From assembly GCF_900143625.1 (NCBI RefSeq), contig NZ_FRFF01000003.1:1-64000 (forward strand): a stretch of DNA of 64,000 nucleotides. The letters run 5' to 3'. Below, piece by piece: positions 1 to 7,477 of this stretch (its first letter is position 1; every line of letters begins with the position of its first letter). Made by a program: the position numbers and the translations under genes. A model generated the notes under the pieces. It made no database searches. It was given only the letters and a program-made list of their open reading frames with translations, and was not told the DNA's origin. Source of the DNA: Nocardiopsis sp. JB363. GTDB taxonomy: Bacteria; Actinomycetota; Actinomycetes; Streptosporangiales; Streptosporangiaceae.

Positions 1-998
1 GGGTACTGCTGCTGCGGGGGGTAGGGCGGGGCCGGAGGCGGCGGGGTGAGGCGATGCTGCGGCAGGAAAGTGATGATCGCCGTCGCCAGCATCCCGATAC
101 CCGTGATGCCCAACAGGACCGCCCCCGCGCCGGCAGAACTATGGCTCTGGCTGCTCGCCGCGGACGCGCTACCGAAGCCGTTGATCATCCCGATGAGGCC
201 GGCGAGGACGCCGAGGACCCCCGCGGTGATGATCGCCCACTTCTTACCGGTCACCAACGACACCACGGCGAATCCGATGACCACCAGGAAGAGGACGAGC
301 ATGATCGCCCCCTCACCATCGGCCTCCTCCGAGAAGTAGTTGACGCTCCTCGAATGGCCCCTGTACGAAGCCGAGACGATGGGCATGAAGAGCGAGATGA
401 TCGCGATGAACGTGATCACGGGAAGCGCGAACCGGAACCAGATCGTCCAGTGCACCGGTCCGCCCGGTGCCTGCCCGGACCGTTGGCTCACGGTCTGAGC
501 GGTGTTCACAGCGGCGGGGGCGACGGTGTTGGCGAAGTAGTCCTTCGCGCCGCCGGCCAACTGCTTGGCGCCCGAAGCCAACTGTTGCGCGCCCTGGGAT
601 GCCTGCGACCCTGTGTGGGACTCGCCTGGGTGAGGTTGTGGGCCGGGCTGAGGCTGACCGTGGTCGTGCTGACCGGGTTGGGGCTGACCGGCTTGGGGCT
701 GAGGGTAGGACTGCCCACCCTGCGGCGGGCCCGGATTCCCCGGAGGTCGCTGTCCGCCGGTCTGCGCGCCGAACGGCGGCTGCGCACCGGTGGAAGTGGG
801 TGGCTGCGGTGCGGCCGGCCACGAGTTCCGCCGAATGTATCCGGCGAGTTCCTGGTCGCAATTCGAGTGGTTCTGGATCTGCGGCCAAAGATCCGTGCGA
901 ACGGCGGCGATCTGCCGCAATGTCGCTGAGTCGATGCTCGGGTCGGCCAGTTCCTGAGCGGAGTAACTGGCCGGGTCACGCTGCCCGGGCGGATTCAT
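1..998 (-). CDS. LRV-domain membrane protein, cut by window edge
   Basis: The ATG at 998 is preceded by AGGAG at 5-6 nt, and the frame stays open to base 1, so the C-terminus is missing; about 332 residues are visible. The first 55 residues match the variant leucine-rich-repeat module common in actinobacteria (ELADPS..TLRQIAAVRTDLWPQI then GYI). A Pro/Gln/Gly-rich linker follows (about residues 60-140), then roughly four membrane helices from about residue 175 (WFRFALPVITFIAIISLF and three more), and a Pro/Gln-rich tail at the edge. Role unknown; probably an envelope protein with a cytosolic LRV domain. It is separate from the next minus-strand genes by about 430 bp. Confidence 0.75.
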   Translation of the reverse strand, partial: MNPPGQRDPASYSAQELADPSIDSATLRQIAAVRTDLWPQIQNHSNCDQELAGYIRRNSWPAAPQPPTSTGAQPPFGAQTGGQRPPGNPGPPQGGQSYPQPQAGQPQPGQHDHGQPQPGPQPHPGESHTGSQASQGAQQLASGAKQLAGGAKDYFANTVAPAAVNTAQTVSQRSGQAPGGPVHWTIWFRFALPVITFIAIISLFMPIVSASYRGHSRSVNYFSEEADGEGAIMLVLFLVVIGFAVVSLVTGKKWAIITAGVLGVLAGLIGMINGFGSASAASSQSHSSAGAGAVLLGITGIGMLATAIITFLPQHRLTPPPPAPPYPPQQQY

Positions 999-1433
999 TT
1001 GCGCTCCTAGGGGATGTCTCAGGGGATGCTCAGCACACCTGCTCGCGAAAGTACCACTGGCGAGTACGTCGCCTTCGCCGTGAGTCACCAACACCTATAC
1101 GTCTCTCGCGAATCCGAGCCTTGTTGGAACTCAGTTGCAAGATGGGTGATAAGCAGGCTGTTGCCTATTCACCAAGAATCGTCATCAGCACTGATCACCG
1201 CCCTGATACCCGGCACGGTTCCGGCGAGCCCCGGATGAACGGCGGCAAGGCGTCTACCGAGTCCTTTGGAGCCCCCAGCCGATGGCCGAAACCGGCCACC
1301 GGGACCGGAGACGGGGCTGTGGACGCCTTGGAGAGGAGCGCACCGGGTTGGCAGGATCGCCTTGGCGCGAAGGCTTCCGGGCGGGGTGGCGGCCCCGGCG
1401 CGGGTACGAGCGCCGGGGCCACCGGACCGGGAC
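999..1433. other. Intergenic region without a convincing gene
   Basis: This should contain the promoter of the LRV gene (minus strand) and the terminator of the gene ending at 1434. Open frames here are Arg/Pro/Ala-rich shadows without good ribosome binding sites. The only clear structure is the hairpin at 1391-1420. Confidence 0.5.
1391..1420 (-). terminator. GC hairpin, likely terminator
   Basis: An 11-bp perfect stem (GGCCCCGGCGC and its complement) has an 8-nt loop and lies 14 bp downstream of the minus-strand gene ending at 1434. There is no T-run, as is usual in high-GC actinomycetes. Confidence 0.6.
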
Positions 1434-1910
1434 CTACTCCCCGAGCGGCTCGCGCAACCAGGGTTCGGGCAACGGGGAACGCTCGACGAGCGCGTCGTTC
1501 AACCGCCGCCAGTACCGGCCGGCCTCCGCCAACGCCCGCCAGGCGACCACCACTCCCCCGACCTCGCGCAGCGCCTCGCTCACCGAGTCGTAGCAATGGG
1601 TGGCGTAGTCGTAGGCGATCCCCCGCGCGGCCGGCGGAACGGGCGGTCGCACCATCGAGGCCAGCCAGGCCGACGGCAGGGGCTCACCGGAACGGATCCG
1701 TCGGTCGAGTTCGGCGAAGAGACGATCGGCCCGGGCCAACGTCCACACTGCGTGCGCCGGTCGCCCGGGGTGTTCGAGGAGCCGGCCGATCCCGGCGACC
1801 AACTCATCGGACCGCGTGGCACTGGAGTGCGGGGAGGTCCTGGGCTGCGAAGCCGGGGAGGACTCGGCGGTCACGGAGGTCGTGGAGCTGTCGGGAACGT
1901 TGATGTTCAT
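1434..1910 (-). CDS. Hypothetical protein, 158 aa
   Basis: Soluble protein with a Ser/Thr/Pro-rich first 35 residues and a helical remainder (DELVAGIGRLLEHPGRPAHAV.., WLASMV, VVVAWRALAEAGRYWRRLNDALVE). No domain recognised. I chose the ATG at 1910 because it overlaps the stop of the upstream gene as ATGA, which implies translational coupling; a GTG nine bases further up is the alternative. It forms a two-gene unit with the small membrane protein at 1907-2110, divergent from a GntR regulator that may control both (inference from layout). Confidence 0.6.
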   Translation of the reverse strand: MNINVPDSSTTSVTAESSPASQPRTSPHSSATRSDELVAGIGRLLEHPGRPAHAVWTLARADRLFAELDRRIRSGEPLPSAWLASMVRPPVPPAARGIAYDYATHCYDSVSEALREVGGVVVAWRALAEAGRYWRRLNDALVERSPLPEPWLREPLGE

Positions 1911-2110
1911 GCGCAGCACACCCTCACGGTCGCCTCGGGCAGATTCCTGGCGTAGCGCCGCACCCGACGGGAGCGGCGGCGGATCTCCGAGGTGAGCTGG
2001 TGGGCGTAGCCGTAGGAGGCGGCGTGCAGGCCTCGCGAGGGGCGAGAGAGCCGCACGAGCATGGCGAGTAGGGCAAGCAGGGCCACGATTAGGGCCACTA
2101 GGATCTTCAT
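1907..2110 (-). CDS. Small membrane protein, 67 aa
   Basis: It begins MKILVALIVALLALLAMLVRL, a single N-terminal membrane helix or uncleaved signal, followed by a basic, Arg-rich tail (RRRSRRVRRYARN) expected to stay in the cytosol. The longer frame starting at 2185 lacks a plausible N-terminus. Its TGA overlaps the next ATG. It is the first gene of the pair and divergent from the GntR gene at 2284. Function unknown. Confidence 0.55.
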   Translation of the reverse strand: MKILVALIVALLALLAMLVRLSRPSRGLHAASYGYAHQLTSEIRRRSRRVRRYARNLPEATVRVCCA

Positions 2111-2283
2111 TGTCGTCCTGTCTGTTTCAGGTCGGCCATGGCCCCGGGGCGTGTTCCAGCACGTCGCCGGGGTTCCGTACATCACGGAGCCTTTACTCTA
2201 CCTGTCTTTCCCTCACTGTTACATGGTTATCCTCAGACGTCCCCAAAAGATACCCGTGAACCCCCCTCAACCATGCTCGTTCT

Positions 2284-2550
2284 ATGGACTTGCCGAGCGG
2301 CTACAGGCCGGACTCTGAGATCGACGACGAAGCCATGGACCCCGTATGGGTACAGCTGGCCGCGATCCTCGTCGCTCGAATCGACGCGGGACAGTACCCC
2401 GCCGGTCGAGCCATCCCCTCACTCAGCCAACTGCGCCAGGAGTTCGGGGTTGCCAGAGGCACCATCGTGAAGGTGACCAACTTCCTCGCCGATCAGGGTC
2501 TCGTGCGCCCGGTACACGGCCGAGGGGTGTTCGTCCTACCTCGGGGCTGA
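2284..2550 (+). CDS. GntR-type winged-helix regulator without effector domain
   Basis: This 88-residue protein is essentially only the GntR DNA-binding domain: PVWVQLAAILVARIDAGQYPAGRAIPSLSQLRQEFGVARGTI..FLADQGLVRPVHGRGVFV. The dimerisation/effector domain of normal GntR proteins (about 230 aa) is absent, as in the short GntR proteins common in actinomycetes. The start could be the ATG at 2284 or the one at 2335. It is divergent from the two coupled genes at 1434-2110, so autoregulation and control of that pair is the simplest guess. Confidence 0.8.
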   Translation: MDLPSGYRPDSEIDDEAMDPVWVQLAAILVARIDAGQYPAGRAIPSLSQLRQEFGVARGTIVKVTNFLADQGLVRPVHGRGVFVLPRG

Positions 2551-2769
2551 GGGCCTGATGGGTCGCCGGGAGGGGGATTCGGTCACTGCCACCTCAACGG
2601 ACAGGGCTTCCGGAGGTTCAGTGCGGAGCGTATTAAATCCGTGACCGTAGAATTGTCGGGTTCGCCCCTGTAAGGGCGTCCACCGCCGCGAAAATCTCGA
2701 AGAGAGTGCTCGAAACCGTCGCGAGGCCCGGCCTCCGTCCTACATAATTCTGATTGAGGGTGGGGACGG

Positions 2770-2806
2770 CCCGCCGGGGGTTTCACTACTCGTTTTCCCC
2801 GGTGGG
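2770..2806. terminator. Hairpin between convergent genes
   Basis: CCCGCCGGGG pairs with CCCCGGTGGG (10 bp, one G-U) around a 17-nt loop. It lies between the GntR gene (+) and the ion channel gene (-). The rest of 2551-2853 shows no gene. Confidence 0.45.
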
Positions 2807-2853
2807 TCCCCGTCTACCCTCCCTTTCCCGGGATATGTGATTTGCGATGGGGA

Positions 2854-3768
2854 CTAATCAACTTCCCGGGATTCGGTCTCAGGACCGGGACCCTCCGCTG
2901 AGGACAAAGGGGGAACTCCGTGGGTACCGTTTGCAGAGGGAGCGGCCGGGGGTACGGAGTGATCAGCGTGAGGGGCCCGGTCCTGTGCCTGAATCCTGCC
3001 TTGTAGGTCCTGCACCTGGGCAGTGAGCTCCTCAAGCTTCAACATCACCTGATTGTGCTGGACCAGTTCGAGCTCCTGGTCCTCTTCCCAACGGCCCTCG
3101 CTGTACTCCTGCTCCATCGCGGTGACGATCACACCGATCACCAGGTTCAGCATGATGAACGCCGTGAGCACGATGTACAGGACGAAGAAGATCCACGCGT
3201 AGGGATGTTGCTCCAACACCGCGTCCGAGACGTCCGGCCAGTTCTCCGTGGTCATGAGCAGGAACATCGTGTACAGCGTGGTGCCGAGGTCACCGAAGAA
3301 CTCCGGCACGTCCTCGCCGAACATCTGCTGGCCGAGGATCGCCGACACGTAGATGACGATGAACAGCAGCCCGATCACCGTGCCCATGCCGGGGACCGCT
3401 TTGAAGAGTGCTCCTATGATCTGCCGCATCTGCGGGACCGCGGTGATGAGTCGCAGGATCCGCAGCACCCGGAGGATCCGCAGCACCGCGAACGGTCCGA
3501 CCGCCGGGATGAGCGAGATGACGACCACCCCGAAGTCGAACCAGTTCCAGGAGTCCTTCCAGAACTTGCCCCGCCAGGCGTAGAGCTTCAGGGCCATCTC
3601 GATGACGAACACCCCGATGATGACCCGTTCCGCGATGCGGAGATACGGAAGGGCTGCACCCCCATAAGTGGCCCATCCCAATATCACGGCATTTCCCAGA
3701 ATCACGACGAACATCGTGTTCGAGAACCATCGGCTCTCCACCAATTGTGTGACCTGGTCACGCCGCAA
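2854..3768 (-). CDS. NaChBac-family voltage-gated cation channel
   Basis: One six-helix domain of the single-repeat bacterial channel family. It has an S4 with Arg every third residue (AVLRILRVLRILRLITAV), a pore loop with filter TTENWPD, an S6 (FIMLNLVIGVIVTAME) and a C-terminal coiled coil (LKLEELTAQVQDLQGRIQAQ), which in this family assembles the tetramer. A low-complexity Pro/Ser tail of about 45 residues follows. I prefer the TTG start at 3768, eight bases after GAGGGGG; a GTG at 3816 would add 16 residues with no ribosome site. The filter keeps the Glu and Trp of NaChBac (TLESW) but carries Asn, Pro and a final Asp, so ion selectivity cannot be assumed. Confidence 0.85.
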   Translation of the reverse strand: MRRDQVTQLVESRWFSNTMFVVILGNAVILGWATYGGAALPYLRIAERVIIGVFVIEMALKLYAWRGKFWKDSWNWFDFGVVVISLIPAVGPFAVLRILRVLRILRLITAVPQMRQIIGALFKAVPGMGTVIGLLFIVIYVSAILGQQMFGEDVPEFFGDLGTTLYTMFLLMTTENWPDVSDAVLEQHPYAWIFFVLYIVLTAFIMLNLVIGVIVTAMEQEYSEGRWEEDQELELVQHNQVMLKLEELTAQVQDLQGRIQAQDRAPHADHSVPPAAPSANGTHGVPPLSSAEGPGPETESREVD

Positions 3769-4236
3769 TGTCACATCCCCCTCAACGTTGAGACCTTGAA
3801 ATAGGACAAGGTGCACCCAAATATATCGAAGCGCTTGTTCGCGCGCCTAAGTGCCTCTCGCTTACCGAAGTACACCCATGCGACCCAGGGCCGATGGTCC
3901 CCCTCCTCAGCAGCGAACGCCACCCCACGAAGGTACGACGAGCCGAAGACGAATGCGTGATGAACCCATCACCCGACACTCGTGTCACAGGTGCGCTCCA
4001 CCACAACTCGGACAACTTTTCGGCCTCGTCGGCTACCCGCCTGACGCAAGAGCGCCCAACCACGCGATGCGCGAGACGCATGACGATCGGTAAGACGCAT
4101 GATGCGCCGTGCGCATAGAGGGGTGACAGCGTCCGAGCGGGTGCGATAAGCGGGTCCCGCCGCTGGTATGTTCACCTCTGGCCTCGGTGACGCTCCGGGC
4201 CGCACCCCTGCCCAGTGCCCCGACCGAGGAAGAAGC
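3769..4236. other. Divergent promoter region, channel gene / tdk
   Basis: Moderately AT-richer DNA between the ion channel (-) and thymidine kinase (+). Short open frames on both strands look like chance frames. No strong operator or hairpin recognised. Confidence 0.4.
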
Positions 4237-4788
4237 ATGGCGGAGCTGAAATACTTCACCGGTTCGATGAACTCGGGCAAGAGCACCATGGCTCTCCAGG
4301 AGCACCACTCCCGGGGCGGAGAAGGCGTCCTCTACACGAAGCAGGACCGGGCCGGCGCCGGGATCATCTCGTCCCGGCTGGGTTTGAAGTCCGCCGCGAT
4401 CGAGGTCGGGGACGTGCTGGACCTGTACGACGACGTCGCCGACCGCAAGGTGCCCTACGTCATCTGCGACGAGGCCCAGTTCCTGTCGTACAAGCAGGTC
4501 GGCCAGTTGGCGGGCGTGGTCGACGGCATGGGGATCGACGTCTACTGCTACGGGATCCTCACGGACTTCCAGGGGCAGCTGTTCCCGGGCTCGAAGCGCC
4601 TCGTGGAGCTCGCCGACAAGATAGAGGTCCTGCCGGTCTATGCGCGTTGCTGGTGCGGCAACCGCGCCACGCATAACGCGCGGGTGGTCGACGGGGTGAT
4701 GGTGTACAGGGGCGAACAGGTCCACATCGGCGGTATCGAGTCGTACACGACCCTGTGCCGCCACCACTTCATGGCCGGCATCGCCTAG
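4237..4788 (+). CDS. tdk: Thymidine kinase (type II)
   Basis: Phosphorylates thymidine to dTMP in the salvage pathway, using ATP. The 183-residue length is normal for the bacterial/type II family. Visible motifs are the P-loop GSMNSGKST (residues 9-17), the Walker B-like CDEAQF (77-82) with the catalytic Glu, and a zinc site from C138, C140 and C174 with a nearby His (CWC..TLCRHH). The ATG at 4237 follows GAGGAAGAAGC; the frame is open further upstream but carries no family residues there. Monocistronic, convergent with the gene ending at 4814. Confidence 0.95.
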   Translation: MAELKYFTGSMNSGKSTMALQEHHSRGGEGVLYTKQDRAGAGIISSRLGLKSAAIEVGDVLDLYDDVADRKVPYVICDEAQFLSYKQVGQLAGVVDGMGIDVYCYGILTDFQGQLFPGSKRLVELADKIEVLPVYARCWCGNRATHNARVVDGVMVYRGEQVHIGGIESYTTLCRHHFMAGIA

Positions 4789-4813
4789 CCCAACCCCACT
4801 CGGTGACGTCCTA

Positions 4814-5599
4814 TCAGCCCGGGCCAACCACGCCTAGTCGAATTTCGATGTATTCCAGCAAGGAATCCCGTTCATACTCAAATTCCTCAGCAGGGATCAG
4901 GTCACCGCTAGGAAAATCAGTGTTCGACTCGAAGTTCATCTCATAGACGGTGTCCCCAGAACGCAGAATCACCACATACGCCGTCGTTCCAACCCCTGTC
5001 AGGCCATGGAAGAACTGCGAATCGTCAGCCACGCCTGCTTCCCCTGATGATCCTGCTTCGAGTCCAAGGCTGTCAGCTTGCGAAACCCTCTCCTCGTAGT
5101 CTTGTACGGCTTCTTCACTGGATTCCGCAGTCTCATCACCAGTAACAAAAGCCGCATAGGAGAAATCAAGTTCCCACGGCGATCCCACACCACCAGCCGG
5201 AATTACGTTCCAAATACAATGATCGACCACAACACGTGGAACTTCCCCTTCGCCAGGGTCTTCGTATGCATCCCCGGGATCCGCCCTGGTCGCGCTAACC
5301 TCAGCTTGGGGGATAGTACCCCCGCAAAGGTCAAGCGCACCTGTATCCAGGCTGTCACGCGGCTTTATAGTTTGTTCTGGAACGACGATCTGACCGTTCT
5401 GCTCTTCTCCCTCAGCAGAGGACAAGCCCGACGAAGCAACGTTGAGGAACATGCTCAGAACACCAACGATCACCCCGAAGACACCAAAAGCAGCCAGCGT
5501 GCCACAGCCGAAGACTGCCGTGGCTGCCTTCCAGCCATGCAGCCCCTTCTTCGCCGGCTCCTTGCTCCTTGGTTCTTCTTCGGTCTTCGTATCCGACAA
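4814..5599 (-). CDS. Membrane-anchored hypothetical, last gene of T4SS block 1
   Basis: 261 residues: a charged cytosolic N-terminus (about 22 aa), one membrane helix (AVFGCGTLAAFGVFGVIVGVLSMFL), then an acidic extracytoplasmic domain with two Cys (LCGGTI.., DHCIWNVI) that could form a disulfide. No family recognised. It lies 2 bp after the SLT-NlpC/P60 gene on the same strand, so it is probably co-transcribed with the conjugation-type genes upstream. Codon use is noticeably more A/T-rich at third positions than in neighbours, which hints at transfer. Confidence 0.65.
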   Translation of the reverse strand: MSDTKTEEEPRSKEPAKKGLHGWKAATAVFGCGTLAAFGVFGVIVGVLSMFLNVASSGLSSAEGEEQNGQIVVPEQTIKPRDSLDTGALDLCGGTIPQAEVSATRADPGDAYEDPGEGEVPRVVVDHCIWNVIPAGGVGSPWELDFSYAAFVTGDETAESSEEAVQDYEERVSQADSLGLEAGSSGEAGVADDSQFFHGLTGVGTTAYVVILRSGDTVYEMNFESNTDFPSGDLIPAEEFEYERDSLLEYIEIRLGVVGPG

Positions 5600-5601
5600 G
5601 G

Positions 5602-6768
5602 TTAAGCCTGCGCTTCCAGCTGGGCCTTCACTTCGGGGTGCTCAAGCGGACGGGTGAAACCCACGATGTCCGCACGATTGGGGTCATCGTACTCGCGGAC
5701 CGCGATCGGTCCACAGTTGGTGCACCAGGCCTCGACCATCAGACCATCGCCGACGACCATTGCCATGTGACCGGGACCTGGCGGTTCTCCTGCTCGCGTG
5801 ACATTGAAGAAGACCAGGTCACCTGGCTGTTCTTCACCTATCGGCACTTCTGGGCCGAAGTTCCACTGGTCCTGGGAAACCCGAGGAACGGTCACCCCGA
5901 TGCTCTCGTAGGCCTTCATGGTCAACCCGGAGCAGTCGAAGCCGTTCGGCCCGGTGCCACCCCAGACATACGGCTTTCCTCGCTGGTCAAGAGCCCAATC
6001 GACGACGGCCTGGGTCAGGTCATCCGGGGCGCTTCCGATCGGTGCACCATCTTGGTCCACTTGGCAGAGCACCGCCGTGCGAATGGAATCGGTGGAGTTG
6101 AAGTCACCTTCCGCATAGCGGTCGGCCCACTCCAATACATCGTCCACGTACCACCAGGCATGGTTATAGCCGTAGATGGCCTGCCGCACGTCATCCTCTA
6201 TCCCGTGGGCGATGAGGTAGTCGGCAGCGGCGGGGATCGCGTCGGCGGGGTCGTACACGTTGACGATGCCGTCATCGTTCCCGTCCACTCCGTATCCCTG
6301 TTCCGGACGCTCCGCCACGGGCTGGATCGGCTCACCACCCCAACTGTTCCCGGCGGCGGAGCCATCCAAGGACCCGAACTGCATCGGACCGGCGGCCCCC
6401 CAGTCGTTATGGCCCTCGGTGATCCCTGGTCCATCCCACCGTCCGTGGTGCGACTCGACCTGACCCACCCCGGCGAGGACGTTCCACGGGATCCCTCGAT
6501 CCTCACCCACGTCCTGGTAGGCCTCCAGATAGTTCTCCGGGATGGAGTCCATGGCGTATTCGCTGCTGTCCGGTTGATCCGCGTCGGCGTTGGGGCCGCA
6601 GACCACCCCGGAGGCGAGCAAGGTACCGGCATTGTTGCTGGTGATCGCGGGAATCACCATCAGCGTCAGAAAGACGAGTCCGGCGACACCGATCGCCGCG
6701 ATCAGCCCTATGCGGGTCAGGCATGAGCCACCCGAATCCGAGGCCGGGGGTTGACGCTGCCAGAGCAC
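5602..6768 (-). CDS. TcpG-like bifunctional wall hydrolase (SLT + NlpC/P60)
   Basis: Peptidoglycan-opening enzyme of the secretion block. Order: short cytosolic N-terminus, membrane helix (IGLIAAIGVAGLVFLTLMVIPA), soluble lytic transglycosylase domain (about residues 75-240; catalytic Glu in GQVESHHGR, then PMQFG and YNHAWWYVDDVL), and NlpC/P60 cysteine peptidase (about 260-375; Cys in FDCSGL, His in GHMAMVVG). The same pairing occurs in conjugation proteins such as TcpG and Tn916 Orf14. I chose the GTG at 6768 because GGGGAGGAG sits 7 nt upstream, inside the end of the preceding gene; an ATG at 6798 would overlap that gene by 26 nt. Confidence 0.85.
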   Translation of the reverse strand: MLWQRQPPASDSGGSCLTRIGLIAAIGVAGLVFLTLMVIPAITSNNAGTLLASGVVCGPNADADQPDSSEYAMDSIPENYLEAYQDVGEDRGIPWNVLAGVGQVESHHGRWDGPGITEGHNDWGAAGPMQFGSLDGSAAGNSWGGEPIQPVAERPEQGYGVDGNDDGIVNVYDPADAIPAAADYLIAHGIEDDVRQAIYGYNHAWWYVDDVLEWADRYAEGDFNSTDSIRTAVLCQVDQDGAPIGSAPDDLTQAVVDWALDQRGKPYVWGGTGPNGFDCSGLTMKAYESIGVTVPRVSQDQWNFGPEVPIGEEQPGDLVFFNVTRAGEPPGPGHMAMVVGDGLMVEAWCTNCGPIAVREYDDPNRADIVGFTRPLEHPEVKAQLEAQA

Positions 6769-6772
6769 GTGG

Positions 6773-7444
6773 CTACTCCTCCCCGAACTGACCGGCATCG
6801 GCGGGCTGGAAGTCGAAGACCTCCCACGAGCCGCCTTCCTTGGTCACGGTGACGGCGAACTCTCCCAGATCCTCATCGAACTCGGCTTCCCCGGTCTCGG
6901 TGATGGACTGGGCCGTGACCACGAAGGTGATGGAGTCCGAACCGAAGGTGCGAATGGATTCCACCTCGGACCGACCCTGAGCAACGGCTTCCGCCTCGCT
7001 CATCTCCGCCCAGAAGGCCCCGGCACGATTCTCATCGGATAGCACTTCCGCGTACTCATCGGCGGCCAGCTCCTCCATCGATGCGTAGTACGACTCGGGC
7101 GACTCGGAGTAGTCGATCGTTCCGTAGGCCTCGGCGAAGGCCTTCGCCGTCGCACCGGCGGTCTGGAACTCCGCCTCGGTGAACGGAAACCAACCGATGA
7201 CGTCCTGGTCCTCGGTGTCGGTGGTCGGGATCGGACTCGGCGGAACAGTAGCCAGTCCACCGGGATCACTCCCGGCAGAACCCGTCGCTTCCTCTGTGGG
7301 AGCGACCTCCCGAGGTGGACCGGCGGCATCCTCGCCTTCGTCACTGAATCCACCGAGGCTGAAATAGATCCCGAACCCGGCCAGAGCCGTGATCAGACCG
7401 ATCACGACCAGCCGCTGTGTGCGCTCGGAGAGAGGGTTGGGCAT
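6773..7444 (-). CDS. Single-helix membrane protein of T4SS block 1
   Basis: 223 residues: basic cytosolic start, one helix (LVVIGLITALAGFGIYFSLGGF), an acidic Pro/Thr linker (about 35-80), then a soluble alpha/beta domain of about 130 residues (FTEAEFQTAGATAKAFAEAYGTIDYSE.. to GGSWEVFDFQPAD). Size and layout resemble VirB8/TcpC-type proteins with an NTF2-like extracellular domain, but this is by shape only. It sits between the TcpH-like and TcpG-like genes, so a structural role in the channel is likely. Confidence 0.6.
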   Translation of the reverse strand: MPNPLSERTQRLVVIGLITALAGFGIYFSLGGFSDEGEDAAGPPREVAPTEEATGSAGSDPGGLATVPPSPIPTTDTEDQDVIGWFPFTEAEFQTAGATAKAFAEAYGTIDYSESPESYYASMEELAADEYAEVLSDENRAGAFWAEMSEAEAVAQGRSEVESIRTFGSDSITFVVTAQSITETGEAEFDEDLGEFAVTVTKEGGSWEVFDFQPADAGQFGEE

Positions 7445-7477
7445 GGTCTTCAGTTGCCTTGTCGTCTACTCGGTGGC

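Noticed and set aside
2583-2786. 67-codon minus-strand frame between GntR and the channel gene
   Set aside because: No ribosome site, atypical codon use, and it runs into the hairpin.
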